The notes beneath the pieces were generated by a model. It saw nothing but the letters and a program-made list of their open reading frames with translations. It had not been told where the DNA came from and did no database searches. Positions 25,303-34,597 of a stretch of 64,000 bases of DNA are shown piece by piece; position 1 is the first letter of the stretch, and every line of letters begins with the position of its first letter. The position numbers were made by a program, and so were the translations under genes. Source of the DNA: Marinimicrobium alkaliphilum. GTDB taxonomy: Bacteria > Pseudomonadota > Gammaproteobacteria > Pseudomonadales > Cellvibrionaceae. The stretch lies in assembly GCF_003259155.1 (NCBI RefSeq), contig NZ_QGMQ01000010.1:1-64000 (forward strand), given 5' to 3'.

Positions 25303-27342
25303 TTACCAGACGTAGGTCAGATCGATACCGGCGCTGACATTGCGTTCCGGCGCCGGTTCAAAGGAGCGGCCATTGCCCTGATTGACGATCACCGAGCCCA
25401 CATAGACCTCATCGGTGACATTGGCGAGCCGGGCCCAGCTGCGAATCTCAATGTCCTGCCAGCGGTGTTCCGCCGTCAGCGCCAGATCCACCGTGGTGGC
25501 TGAAGGCGCGAAATCGGTGTTGTCATCGCCGGTCGCCACGTCACCCCGGTGGCGCACCACCCCGGTAAGGGTCAGCACCGGAACCGGCTGCCAGTCGAGC
25601 TGGACATAGGCCTGGGTGCGAGCGATGCCCGGCAGACGATTGCCGCTGTACTCGCCTTCGGTGTATTCGGCATCGAGCCAGCTGGCGCTGTAACGGGCGC
25701 TGACACCGGGCGCCAGAAGTAAGCGCCCGCTGACCTCAAGGCCCTCGCGCTCGGTGGCTGCGGCATTGCGAAAGGTAGTGCGTCCGCCCACGGACTGGTC
25801 CACCACCAGTTCGTCGCGGCTGTCGATACGAAAGGCCGAGAGCACCAGCGCCTGGGCGCCCTGATAACGCAGGTTCAGCTCCTGCTGTCGGTTGCGGGAC
25901 GGGTCCAGGTCGGTGTTGAGCCCGGTGCCGTCGCTGCGATAGGCCATCTCGGTCAGAGTCGGGGTCTCAAAACCCCAGCCGGCACTGACGCTGGCCTGCC
26001 ACAGGGGCGCCAACTGATAGCTGAGAGAGAGCGCACCGGCGGCTTCGCGGTAATCGCGCGCGCCGCTGTCATCCGGGTTGCCGGGACTGTCGCCCTCGGG
26101 CGGCACAATAAAATAGTCGTCCACCTCAAACTCGAGCCAACTCTGGCGAGCCCCGCCCAGCAGCTCCCAGCGCTCAGCCGGTTGCCATTGCAAAATGCCA
26201 TAGATATCCCGGCTGTCGACCCGCCCCAGTTCATCCCGGCGCAGGTCGCCGCTTTCGCCCTGATCGTTGACATAGCCCCGGCGACGATCCTTCTGCTGGG
26301 ACCACTCGGCCCCGAAAGTGCCGCTGGCGGGGGTGTCGAGCAGACCAAAATCCCAGGTATGGCTGGCGTTGACCCCGGCAAAATCCCGGGTCAAATCTAT
26401 CACCGCGCCGGAGCTGGTGATGGCGCCGCCCGGAAAAGCCAGCCACTGGTTGACCTCGCGCTGACCGCGCCAGGCGGCGGCCTGCCAGCGCTGATCGCCT
26501 TCGCGCTGGCGCACAGTGATCGAGCCCTGGCGGTGGGCTACAGTTTTGCGGGTATTGAAGGTTTGGGTGGCCGGGTTGCCCTGGCGGGGGTCCTCTCGCC
26601 AGTCCTCCGGGCTCAGGCCGAGCGGATCCTGCAGCAGCGGGTCACGGCTGGTGTCCAGGCGCACAACGGTTTCCAGACCGTTGGTCGACGTGTGATAGAA
26701 ACTGCCCCCCAGGTGCTCGCGTTCAGCGCTGTTGTGAGGCCGATCGCCATCGGTGCTGAAGCGCGAAGCCTGGACGCGCGCGCCCAGATTATTTTCCCGC
26801 CACTGCCCGCGCAGTCCGGTGCGGGTGGCTCCGTTTTCGCCCGCCGAGGCACTCACCCGGGCATCGGTGCGCGTAGGCGCCTCGGTTTGAAGGGCGATAA
26901 CGCCCCCGGCGCTGTTGCCATAGAGGGCCGATACCGGCCCTGTGAGCAGCTCGACCCGGCTGACTTCGTCGAGCAACACGCTCGAGAGCTGGCCCTGGCC
27001 ATCGGGCGTCGACTGGGGAATGCCGTCGAGCTGTAAATCCACCCCGCGCACACCAAAGGCGGAGCGGGCACCGAAGCCGCGCACGGTGATCCGGGTATCC
27101 TGAGCATAGTTGGAGCGGCTGTCCGCCTGCAGGCCCGGCAGCCCCTGGAGCAGTTCAGCGCTGTCGATGCGGATACCGGGAATCTGTTCGTCGGCGCTGA
27201 CGCTCACCGCACCCGCCCCCTGAAAGCTGTCGCTCGTCTGCTCGCCGCGCACCACCAGGGTGTCGATAATATCCGCCTGTGCAACGGGCGCCAGTGACCA
27301 TGCAGCTACCAGAACCGGTAGTAATCGTCGTGTCGTTGTCAT
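25303..27342 (-). CDS. TonB-dependent outer-membrane receptor
   Basis: A 679-residue receptor. A signal peptide (LLPVLVAAWSLAPVAQA) is followed by a TonB-box-like DTLVVRGE and a plug domain (residues 45-160, with RITVRGFGARSAFGVRG and LLTGPVSALYGNSAGGVI). A 22-strand-type barrel ends in aromatic YVW. The substrate is not evident; the closest general group is siderophore or vitamin receptors of the FecA/BtuB type. The ATG at 27342 (MTTTRRLL) has AGGA seven bases upstream. The longer open frame to 28446 is antisense to the next lipoprotein gene. hrpB follows directly. Confidence 0.9.
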   Translation of the reverse strand: MTTTRRLLPVLVAAWSLAPVAQADIIDTLVVRGEQTSDSFQGAGAVSVSADEQIPGIRIDSAELLQGLPGLQADSRSNYAQDTRITVRGFGARSAFGVRGVDLQLDGIPQSTPDGQGQLSSVLLDEVSRVELLTGPVSALYGNSAGGVIALQTEAPTRTDARVSASAGENGATRTGLRGQWRENNLGARVQASRFSTDGDRPHNSAEREHLGGSFYHTSTNGLETVVRLDTSRDPLLQDPLGLSPEDWREDPRQGNPATQTFNTRKTVAHRQGSITVRQREGDQRWQAAAWRGQREVNQWLAFPGGAITSSGAVIDLTRDFAGVNASHTWDFGLLDTPASGTFGAEWSQQKDRRRGYVNDQGESGDLRRDELGRVDSRDIYGILQWQPAERWELLGGARQSWLEFEVDDYFIVPPEGDSPGNPDDSGARDYREAAGALSLSYQLAPLWQASVSAGWGFETPTLTEMAYRSDGTGLNTDLDPSRNRQQELNLRYQGAQALVLSAFRIDSRDELVVDQSVGGRTTFRNAAATEREGLEVSGRLLLAPGVSARYSASWLDAEYTEGEYSGNRLPGIARTQAYVQLDWQPVPVLTLTGVVRHRGDVATGDDNTDFAPSATTVDLALTAEHRWQDIEIRSWARLANVTDEVYVGSVIVNQGNGRSFEPAPERNVSAGIDLTYVW

Positions 27343-27501
27343 CAAAATTCCTGTGCAGTTAGCTGTCGGTACAGGCCTATACGCGCGTAAACGCCGACCC
27401 GATGAAGCACTCACTGTTCTCCGGGCAGCTATGGTACTCTTTTGCCGGAAGTCGTGAAAACAAACAGGATATACAACCGTCTCTATTGAGGAAGAACAGA
27501 T

Positions 27502-28464
27502 ATGACACGCACCCTTTTTTTGCTGGCAGGCCTGTGCTTGGCTCTGGTTGCCGGCTGCGCTACCCAGCCCTCCGCCGTCACCCCCAATACCCCCGCGCAC
27601 CTGACCCTGGCCGATGAAACCCTGACCCTCGACATCGTCATTGAGCGCCCGGGTGCCTACGTGATCGAGACCCAGAGTGACCTGGATACCGTATGCCGCC
27701 TGCTCGATGCCAGCGGTGAGCAACTGGCCAGCGATGACGACAGTGGCGCCAACTACAATTGCCTGATGTTTGCCGCGCTTGAGCCCGGCCACTATAGCGC
27801 CCAGGTGTGGGGCTACGACAGCGACACGGATCGCGGCCCGGTGACCCTGCGGGTATTTGAGCCGCGCACCCCGGATTTGACGCTCGATACACCGACCTCG
27901 GTCGACCTGATGGACACCCAGACCCGGTTTTTCCGCTTGCACGTTGATACCGCCGGGCACTATCAAGTAAGCACTCGAGGCGAGCTGGATACCTTCTGTT
28001 ATCTGTACGATGCCGAAGGCGGCTGGATCGCTTACAACGACGATATCGGGGAAGACCTCAACTGTACCGTGGCTGCCAACCTGGCGCCGGGGGACTACCT
28101 GGCACGAGTTTCCGCCTTTGATCCCGGCCGTTCGCGGGTGATCTTCGAGCCCCAGCAAGCCGAACAGCGCAGCATTCGCGTCGGCCGCACTATGCCCCTG
28201 CACTTCCCACTGCCGTTCGGGCTGGTGGACTTGACCGTGGATATCTGGGAAGACGGTGAGCACCGGTTTTACACCAGCGGCAGCACCGATACCGTGTGTG
28301 AGGTCTACAGCGAAGATGGCGAGCGACTGGCGGAAAATGACGACGACTTCGACCTTAACTGCGGTATGACCCTGGACCTGGAAGCCGGCCGTTACCGCTT
28401 CCGCATCTGGAGTTACGAAGGCGCCACCGGCCAGTTCAGCGCCCATGTGAGAGAGGTCCAGTGA
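27502..28464 (+). CDS. Lipoprotein with three cysteine-paired PPC-like repeats
   Basis: A 320-residue lipoprotein (lipobox VAGC at about residue 20). The mature part has three ~95-residue repeats. Each has the pattern G-x-Y/F-x-x-x-T, DT-x-C-x-L/V-Y/D, a DD pair, then NC and L-x-PG/AG-x-Y, as in bacterial pre-peptidase C-terminal (PPC) beta-sandwiches. Each repeat carries one pair of cysteines (DTVC...YNC, DTFC...LNC, DTVC...LNC) that would close a disulphide around an acidic, possibly calcium-binding loop. No catalytic domain is attached. It is divergent from the TonB receptor. Confidence 0.78.
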   Translation: MTRTLFLLAGLCLALVAGCATQPSAVTPNTPAHLTLADETLTLDIVIERPGAYVIETQSDLDTVCRLLDASGEQLASDDDSGANYNCLMFAALEPGHYSAQVWGYDSDTDRGPVTLRVFEPRTPDLTLDTPTSVDLMDTQTRFFRLHVDTAGHYQVSTRGELDTFCYLYDAEGGWIAYNDDIGEDLNCTVAANLAPGDYLARVSAFDPGRSRVIFEPQQAEQRSIRVGRTMPLHFPLPFGLVDLTVDIWEDGEHRFYTSGSTDTVCEVYSEDGERLAENDDDFDLNCGMTLDLEAGRYRFRIWSYEGATGQFSAHVREVQ

Positions 28465-28498
28465 TTGCCGGGGTTACAAGCCATCTTGGGTGCCTCAT

Positions 28499-28661
28499 TG
28501 TCGGATTACGCCCCTTCGGGGCTAATCCGACCTACTGGCGGATTGGCTCCAATGGGGTTGGAGGGTGTTTTTGTCGGATTACGCCCTTTGGGCTAATCCG
28601 ACCTACGCAAACACTGGCACACCGTCTCAAGTAGGTCGGATTAGCGCAGCGTAATCCGACA
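28499..28661. repeat. REP-like cluster A (three palindromic units)
   Basis: Units at 28499-28535 and 28572-28606 read TGTCGGATTACGC-loop-GCTAATCCGACCTAC. The third, at 28631-28661, is inverted (GTAGGTCGGATTAGC...GTAATCCGACA). Each unit is itself a hairpin. CTGAGGCACC follows the last and TGCCTCA precedes the first, so the cluster is a composite inverted element between two convergent genes. Confidence 0.9.
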
Positions 28662-28701
28662 CCTGAGGCACCACCCCCGAACAATGCTCGCTCCGTGGGG
28701 C

Positions 28702-30237
28702 TTAACCTTTCCTGTAACCGCCGCCGCCCGGCGTCGCCACACTCAGGCGGTCGCCGGGTGCGACATTCAGGCTGACTTTGGGCGCCAAGCGCTCGCCGTT
28801 GAGCCGATTCTCCCCCATCGCGCCCGGCTCCCCTCCCGCCAGCCCCCAGGGGGCATGCCGGCGGCGCTCAGTGAGCAGAGTCACCTGGGTCGGGGCCAGA
28901 AATTCAAATTCCCGCACCAAACCCAAGCCGCCCGGAAATTGCCCGGCGCCGCCGGAACCGGGGCGCAATTCATAGCGCGTGATACGCAAGGGATAATGGG
29001 TTTCCAGGCTTTCAATCGGGGTATTGAGGGTGTTGGTCATATGGGTCTGCACCCCGGACCAACCCGGGCACTCGTGACCCGCGCCCATGCCGCCGCCATT
29101 GGTTTCGTAGTAATCCCAGGCGGGGCGTCCATCGACCGCCCGACTGCCCATGGCGACATTGTTCATGGAGCCGTTGCTGGCGGCTGGAATCCGCGCCGGG
29201 ATCGCCTGGGCCAGCGCACCCAATACCGCATCCACCGTGCGGGTAGAGGTTTCCACATTGCCCGCCGCCACCGCCGCCGGGTAGCGGGCATTGAGCAGGC
29301 AGCCCTCGGGAGCATGCAGGCGGATAGGCCGGAAGCTGCCGGCACAGGCGGGGGTGTTGTCCGGCATCAGGCAGCGAAAGGCATAGAACACCGCCGCGGC
29401 AGCCACTGACAGGGGGCAATTGGTGTTGCCCGGCACCTGCCCGGCGGTACCGGTAAAGTCCACCTCGGCCCGATCGCCCGTCAGGCTGATGGTCACCGCA
29501 ATGGCGATGTCGGTGTGGCCCAGTCCGTCGTCGTCCATCACATCGGTGAAGCGATAGACCCCGTCGGGAATTTCCGCCAAGGCCGAGCGCGCAAGACGTT
29601 CGGCATAATCGTTGAGCGCCACCAGGGCCTTGCCGTATTGTTCAACGCCCATGGCGTCAATCAGGGTCCCCAGGCGCTCGGCGCCCACCCGGCTGGCACT
29701 CACCTGCGCGGTAAAATCTCCCCGCGCCTGGGTGCTGTCACCGGCCAAGCGATCCATCACCTCTGGCACTGGTGCGCCAGCCCGGACGATCAGGGTCGGC
29801 GCAATCACCACGCCCTCCTCTTCCAGACTGCGGGAAATGGGCATGGAGCCGGGGCTGGTGGCCCCAATATTGGCGTGATGGGCGCGGTTGGCGGTAAAAC
29901 CGAGCAGCACGCCGGCCACAAACACCGGGGCAATCACGGTGACGTCCGGCAGGTGCGTGCCGCCCATGTAAGGGTCGTTGACCACCGCCATATCCCCCGG
30001 CGCCCAATCGATACACCGAACCACATCGGCCATGGCATAGGCCATGCTGCCCAGGTGTACGGGGATGTGCGCCGCCTGGGCGCACAGCTGGCCCTCCGCA
30101 TCGAATACCGCGCAGGAAAAATCGAGCCGGTCTTTGATGTTGGGCGAGAAGGCAGCGCGCTTGAGCACCGCGCCCATCTCGTCGCACACCGCCTCAATGC
30201 GGCTTGCGAAAACGCTCAACTGAATCGGATCCATCAC
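28702..30237 (-). CDS. Hydantoinase B / oxoprolinase family protein (HyuB)
   Basis: A 511-residue protein of the HyuB family, the beta subunit of ATP-dependent N-methylhydantoinases or 5-oxoprolinases. It starts with [19 protein letters not shown] and shows the family blocks [29 protein letters not shown] and the C-terminal [12 protein letters not shown]. The alpha subunit (HyuA) is not next to it. It starts four bases after the end of a deacetylase gene; GTG 30237 or ATG 30234 are both possible, with GGAG eight bases before the GTG. The substrate cannot be told. Confidence 0.88.
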   Translation of the reverse strand: MMDPIQLSVFASRIEAVCDEMGAVLKRAAFSPNIKDRLDFSCAVFDAEGQLCAQAAHIPVHLGSMAYAMADVVRCIDWAPGDMAVVNDPYMGGTHLPDVTVIAPVFVAGVLLGFTANRAHHANIGATSPGSMPISRSLEEEGVVIAPTLIVRAGAPVPEVMDRLAGDSTQARGDFTAQVSASRVGAERLGTLIDAMGVEQYGKALVALNDYAERLARSALAEIPDGVYRFTDVMDDDGLGHTDIAIAVTISLTGDRAEVDFTGTAGQVPGNTNCPLSVAAAAVFYAFRCLMPDNTPACAGSFRPIRLHAPEGCLLNARYPAAVAAGNVETSTRTVDAVLGALAQAIPARIPAASNGSMNNVAMGSRAVDGRPAWDYYETNGGGMGAGHECPGWSGVQTHMTNTLNTPIESLETHYPLRITRYELRPGSGGAGQFPGGLGLVREFEFLAPTQVTLLTERRRHAPWGLAGGEPGAMGENRLNGERLAPKVSLNVAPGDRLSVATPGGGGYRKG

Positions 30238-30240
30238 TGG

Positions 30241-31032
30241 CTAGTCTCCGGGCTGCTGCTCATTCACGTAGCGCATGATGTTACGGTAGGTGTCGGTCCA
30301 GTAGATATCATCCGTGACCGACAGATACTGGAGTAACTGGTCGTGGGCATCCGTGCTCACCGACAGGTGATCACCGCCAATGCCGTGGAAGATGATATTG
30401 ACCAGCGCATACTCGTCCGCCGCACGCTCCACAAAGGTGATCAGCTCTTCCCCGGTGATGTTCTCGGGTACCAGATAGGTGGCGAAGTTGGCGCGCGGGT
30501 AGCTCGCCGGGAAGGACTTGATGCCGATAAACAGATCCTGCACCGCTTCCACATAATTGCCGTCGGCAGCCTGCTGGTCGGTGCACGGGGGCGTAAACGT
30601 GCGCTCGGTTTCGCCGTCGATGGCGTACAGGAAGGCACTCGCCACTTCCACTTCCTTACGCATCTGCTGCACGCTGCGCTGGTCCAGGTCGTTGTCCGGG
30701 TCAACCCAGTCCCGACCCGGCTCGGAGCGCGAACAAGGGTGGAAGAGCGTGTGATTGCCCAGCTCGTGGCCATTGGCCGCCGCCGCACGCCACTCATCGA
30801 GCCGCTCGGTCAGCACCGGGGTATCCATAATAAGGTAGAAAGAGCCTTTCAAGCCGTAACGATCCAGCGCCGGAATCGCGTTATCCAGCTGGCTGTCGAG
30901 GGTATCGTCGTAAGACAGGCTCACCGCCGCCTCGACATTGTTAGGCCAACGGAAGTCGCTGGCGTTTGCGCCGGCAACCAGTAACAGCGACAGGGTCAGG
31001 CTGGCAGATACAGAGGAAACCAGAGCTTTCAT
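30241..31032 (-). CDS. Secreted polysaccharide deacetylase (NodB fold)
   Basis: A 263-residue exported protein. The signal peptide ends at VAGANA. The NodB homology domain follows, with the metal and base residues in LSYDDTLDS (motif 1) and HELGNHTLFHPC (motif 2, HxxxH). The later FHGIGGDH carries the final histidine. It would remove N- or O-acetyl groups from a cell-wall or environmental polysaccharide. The ATG at 31032 (MKALVSS) is preceded by GAGA. It is translated upstream of hyuB in the same operon, an unusual pairing. Confidence 0.87.
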   Translation of the reverse strand: MKALVSSVSASLTLSLLLVAGANASDFRWPNNVEAAVSLSYDDTLDSQLDNAIPALDRYGLKGSFYLIMDTPVLTERLDEWRAAAANGHELGNHTLFHPCSRSEPGRDWVDPDNDLDQRSVQQMRKEVEVASAFLYAIDGETERTFTPPCTDQQAADGNYVEAVQDLFIGIKSFPASYPRANFATYLVPENITGEELITFVERAADEYALVNIIFHGIGGDHLSVSTDAHDQLLQYLSVTDDIYWTDTYRNIMRYVNEQQPGD

Positions 31033-31164
31033 CAGGGATATCTCCACATTCGGATAAGCTGCAAAACGATAATCATGCCACGAGCCTCCCCTTGGCGCCA
31101 ACTGCCACAAACGCCAGCATTTGCCAAGAACCCGGTTTACTTATACTATTGAGGGCTTAATCTC

Positions 31165-31195
31165 CAGGCAGCCTTTTCGCTGCCTGTTTTGTTTT
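31165..31195 (+). terminator. Intrinsic terminator upstream of argD
   Basis: CAGGCAGC-CTTTTC-GCTGCCTG with TTTTGTTTT after it is a strong plus-strand terminator, 90 nt before the argD start. A promoter-like pair TTGCCA (31121-31126) and TATACT (31142-31147) with a 15-bp spacer lies just upstream. If used, it would make a transcript of only about 40 nt unless the terminator is bypassed. The gene on the other side is divergent. Confidence 0.7.
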
Positions 31196-31283
31196 GCGTT
31201 CTGGACTACCCCCGCCCCTTATTGAATACAGCCCGGCCACGCACCGGGCGGTTGGCGGTTTTTCTGTTGGAGACCACAGACGG

Positions 31284-32471
31284 ATGGGCACATTGATGAA
31301 CACCTACGGCGCGCGCGCCGTGACCATTGCCAAGGGCGAAGGCAGCCGGGTGTGGGATACTGAGGGCAACAGCTACATCGACGCCATCAGCGGCATTGCC
31401 GTGTGTGGCCTGGGCCACTGCCACCCGGCGGTCACCCGCGCCATCAGTGAGCAGGCGGCAACCCTGCTGCACGTGTCCAACCTCTACAATATCCCCCAGC
31501 AGCAGCGCCTGGCCGACGCCCTGTGTGCCATTTCAGGCATGGACAAGGTGTTTTTCTCCAACTCCGGTGCCGAGGCCAACGAGGCCGCGATCAAGATCGC
31601 GCGTAAGTACGGCAACGAGAAAGGTGTGGCCAACCCCACCATCGTGGTAATGAACAACAGTTTCCACGGGCGCACCATGGCGACCTTGAGCGCCACCGGC
31701 AACACCAAGGTGCAGATCGGCTTTGAGCCGCTGGTGGAAGGTTTTGTGCGTGCTCCCTTTGATGACATCGCCGCCGTCGAGGCGCTGGCCGAGGCTCACG
31801 ACAATATCGTCGCGGTACTGGTCGAGCCGGTACAGGGCGAGGGCGGCGTGCATGTGCCCGCAAGCGACTACCTGAACCGGCTGCGGGCGCTGTGTGACCG
31901 GCACGACTGGCTCTTGATGACCGACGAAATCCAGACCGGCAACGGCCGCACCGGGCGCTATTTCGCCTACCAGCACAACGACATCCTGCCGGACGTGGTC
32001 ACCACCGCCAAAGGCCTGGGCAACGGTATGCCCATCGGTGCCTGCCTGGCGCGCGGCAAAGCCGCCGAGGTACTGCAACCGGGCAACCACGGCACTACCT
32101 TTGGCGGCAACCCCCTGGCCTGCAGCGCCGCACTGGCGGTGGTTGAGACCCTGCAACAGGATCAACTGATCGAGCGTGCCCGCGACCTGGGCGCGCAGCT
32201 GCTGACGCGTTTTAAGGCGGCCCTGAAAGACGAATCCGGTGTGACCGATATCCGCGGCAAGGGGCTGATGCTCGGCATTCAGCTCGACCGCCCCTGTGCG
32301 GAACTGGTGAGCCTGGCGCGAGACAAGGGCGTACTGCTCAACGTCACGGCAGGTAATACCGTGCGTCTGCTGCCGCCCTTTGTGCTCACCGAAGCTGAAG
32401 CCGACGAACTGGTCAACACCGTGAGCGCACTGGTGCGCACCTTTATTCACGCAACTTTTACTCATCAGTAA
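31284..32471 (+). CDS. argD: Acetylornithine aminotransferase
   Basis: A 395-residue class-III PLP aminotransferase. It converts N-acetylglutamate semialdehyde to acetylornithine (EC 2.6.1.11), and may also act in lysine synthesis. FFSNSGAEANEAAIKIAR, the PLP-binding lysine in VTTAKGLGNGMPIGA and the GTTFGGNPLACSAALA segment are typical of ArgD. The start is taken as the ATG at 31284 (MGTLMNTYGARAV), with GGAG upstream; the ATG at 31296 is possible. argF follows 21 nt later, supporting an arginine role. Confidence 0.9.
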   Translation: MGTLMNTYGARAVTIAKGEGSRVWDTEGNSYIDAISGIAVCGLGHCHPAVTRAISEQAATLLHVSNLYNIPQQQRLADALCAISGMDKVFFSNSGAEANEAAIKIARKYGNEKGVANPTIVVMNNSFHGRTMATLSATGNTKVQIGFEPLVEGFVRAPFDDIAAVEALAEAHDNIVAVLVEPVQGEGGVHVPASDYLNRLRALCDRHDWLLMTDEIQTGNGRTGRYFAYQHNDILPDVVTTAKGLGNGMPIGACLARGKAAEVLQPGNHGTTFGGNPLACSAALAVVETLQQDQLIERARDLGAQLLTRFKAALKDESGVTDIRGKGLMLGIQLDRPCAELVSLARDKGVLLNVTAGNTVRLLPPFVLTEAEADELVNTVSALVRTFIHATFTHQ

Positions 32472-32492
32472 TTGCAAAAAAGAGACGCCACC

Positions 32493-33416
32493 ATGGCACA
32501 GATGAAGAAACCGAGACATTTTTTGACCCTGCTCGACCTGACCAAGGACGAGCTGAAGGCCGTGATCGACCGTGCTATTGAGCTTAAGGCTCTGCTGCGC
32601 GAGGGCAAGCCTCACGAGCATTTCAACAACCGCGTGCTGGGCATGATTTTCGAAAAGTCCTCCACTCGTACCCGCGTGTCCTTCGAGGCAGGCATGGCGC
32701 AAATGGGCGGCCACGCACTGTTCCTGTCGCCGCGCGACACCCAGTTGGGCCGGGGCGAGCCGATCGAGGACTCCGCCCGGGTGCTGTCGCGCATGGTGGA
32801 TCTGGTCATGATCCGCACCTTTGCGCACGAAACCGTTGAGCGTTTTGCGGCTTACTCCAACGTACCGGTGATCAATGCACTCACCGACGCTCACCACCCT
32901 TGCCAGTTATTGGCCGACATTCAAACCTATGTCGAGCATCGCGGCAGCCTGAGTGGCAAAACCGTAGCCTGGGTAGGCGATGGCAACAACATGTGTCAGA
33001 GCTACATTCACGCCGCGGAGCAGTGCGACTTTGAATTGCGCATGGCGTGCCCGGATGGTTTTGCACCGGACGCCAATCTGCTGGAAAACTTCAAGCACCG
33101 GGTGGTGGTGTGCAGTACGCCGGAAGAAGCTGTGCGCGATACCGACCTGGTGGTCACCGACACCTGGGCCTCCATGGGCCAGGAAGACGAAAAACAGGCG
33201 CGCGAAAAAGCCTTTGCCGGTTATCAGGTGGACCACGAGTTGATGAGCTTTGCCAAGCCTGATGCACTCTTTATGCACTGCCTGCCCGCCTACCGGGGCA
33301 AGGAAGTCAGCAATGAGCTGCTTGAAGATCCGGAATCCGTGGTCTGGGACGAGGCGGAAAACCGCCTGCACGCCCAAAAAGCCCTGATGGAATTCCTCGA
33401 CAAGCACAGCCGGTAA
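32493..33416 (+). CDS. argF: Ornithine carbamoyltransferase
   Basis: A 307-residue enzyme making citrulline from ornithine and carbamoyl phosphate (EC 2.1.3.3). The carbamoyl-phosphate motif [10 protein letters not shown], the HPCQ loop and the ornithine-binding HCLPAYRG are all present. The start is the ATG at 32493 ([10 protein letters not shown]) after AGAGACG. It sits between argD and an ABC ATPase gene that begins nine bases later, so the three are probably one operon. Confidence 0.96.
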   Translation: MAQMKKPRHFLTLLDLTKDELKAVIDRAIELKALLREGKPHEHFNNRVLGMIFEKSSTRTRVSFEAGMAQMGGHALFLSPRDTQLGRGEPIEDSARVLSRMVDLVMIRTFAHETVERFAAYSNVPVINALTDAHHPCQLLADIQTYVEHRGSLSGKTVAWVGDGNNMCQSYIHAAEQCDFELRMACPDGFAPDANLLENFKHRVVVCSTPEEAVRDTDLVVTDTWASMGQEDEKQAREKAFAGYQVDHELMSFAKPDALFMHCLPAYRGKEVSNELLEDPESVVWDEAENRLHAQKALMEFLDKHSR

Positions 33417-33425
33417 CACGCACTA

Positions 33426-34553
33426 ATGGCCCTGCTGGAACTGGACAAGATCGCCTGCCGCTACGACAACGATGAACCGGTCGTGGAGGAGTTTTCGTTT
33501 TCCCTGAACGAGGGCGATATCGCCTGCCTGCTGGGCCCGAGCGGTTGCGGGAAAACCACTGTGCTGCGTGCGATCGCAGGCTTTGTTCAGCCCAGTGCTG
33601 GCAGCATCAACCTGGCGGATGAGCAAATCGCCTCCGCCAAACGCTCCCTGCCCCCGGAAAAGCGCCGGGTGGGCATGGTGTTTCAGGACTATGCGCTCTT
33701 CCCGCACCTGAACGTATTCGACAACATCACCTTTGGCCTGCCCGAACTGAGCCGCCGGGAAAAGCACCGCACCTGCGAGGAGCTGCTGGCACTGGTCAAA
33801 CTCGAAGGTTACGAAAAGCGCTACCCTCACGAACTCTCCGGCGGCCAGCAGCAGCGCGTGGCGCTGGCACGGGCGCTGGCACCCGACCCGATACTGTTGC
33901 TGCTCGACGAGCCTTTCTCCAGTCTTGATGTGGAGCTGCGTCGGGGCCTGTCTCTGGAAGTACGGGATATCCTTAAATCGCGTAACATCAGCGCCGTCAT
34001 GGTGACCCACGATCAGGAAGAGGCCTTCGCCGTGGCCGACCGCATCGGCGTGGTCAACGAGGGTCTCATTCAACAGTGGGACACCCCCTATAACCTGTAC
34101 CACGAGCCGGCCACCCGCTTCGTCGCTAACTTTATCGGCCAGGGTGTGTTTCTGGCGGGCTACGCCCAGGGCGAAAACGGTGTGCTCACCGAGCTGGGGC
34201 CGATCAAAGGCAACCGCTGCTATAACTGGGTGGAAAATACCCCGGTAGAAGTGCTACTGCGCCCGGATGACGTGGTCCACGATGACAGCAGCGATAAAAA
34301 GGCCGAGGTGGTGGCCAAAATTTTTGCCGGTACCGCCACCCTATATACCTTGCGCCTGCCCACGGGCAGCCTGATACAATCGGCTTTTCCGAGTCATCAC
34401 GACTATGCAATTGGCGACTCGGTGGGCATCCGTATCGAAGCCGATCACCTGATCATCTTCCGCCGGGAGGACAAACCGGTGATGCACCCCAGTGCCGACA
34501 GCGAGTTGAACCATGAGCCGCCCGGCTTGTCCGAAGCCGACAGACCGGACTGA
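33426..34553 (+). CDS. ABC transporter ATP-binding protein (FbpC/PotA-like), orphan
   Basis: A 375-residue ABC ATPase. The core (Walker A GPSGCGKTTVL, Q-loop VFQDYALFPH, signature LSGGQQQRVALARAL, Walker B LLLLDEPFSSLDVELR, H-loop VTHDQEEA) is complete. A C-terminal TOBE-like regulatory domain follows residue 240 (VEVLLRPDDVVHDD). It most resembles ferric-iron, thiosulfate or polyamine importers. No permease or binding-protein gene is adjacent; the gene follows argF after nine bases. It therefore either serves a transporter encoded elsewhere or has a non-transport role. Confidence 0.88.
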   Translation: MALLELDKIACRYDNDEPVVEEFSFSLNEGDIACLLGPSGCGKTTVLRAIAGFVQPSAGSINLADEQIASAKRSLPPEKRRVGMVFQDYALFPHLNVFDNITFGLPELSRREKHRTCEELLALVKLEGYEKRYPHELSGGQQQRVALARALAPDPILLLLDEPFSSLDVELRRGLSLEVRDILKSRNISAVMVTHDQEEAFAVADRIGVVNEGLIQQWDTPYNLYHEPATRFVANFIGQGVFLAGYAQGENGVLTELGPIKGNRCYNWVENTPVEVLLRPDDVVHDDSSDKKAEVVAKIFAGTATLYTLRLPTGSLIQSAFPSHHDYAIGDSVGIRIEADHLIIFRREDKPVMHPSADSELNHEPPGLSEADRPD

Positions 34554-34597
34554 CACCCTACATTCACGGTATAACAGTAATATTCAGGAAAGCCTGC

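Noticed and set aside
27343-28446. N-terminal extension of the TonB receptor frame
   Set aside because: Antisense to the PPC lipoprotein gene; the signal peptide and ribosome-binding site support the start at 27342.
28499-28661. Possible CRISPR array from repeated units
   Set aside because: The units are palindromes in mixed orientation with no uniform spacers and no cas genes near; they are REP-like.
31533-32897. 454-aa minus-strand frame
   Set aside because: Antisense to argD and argF, which carry complete catalytic motifs.
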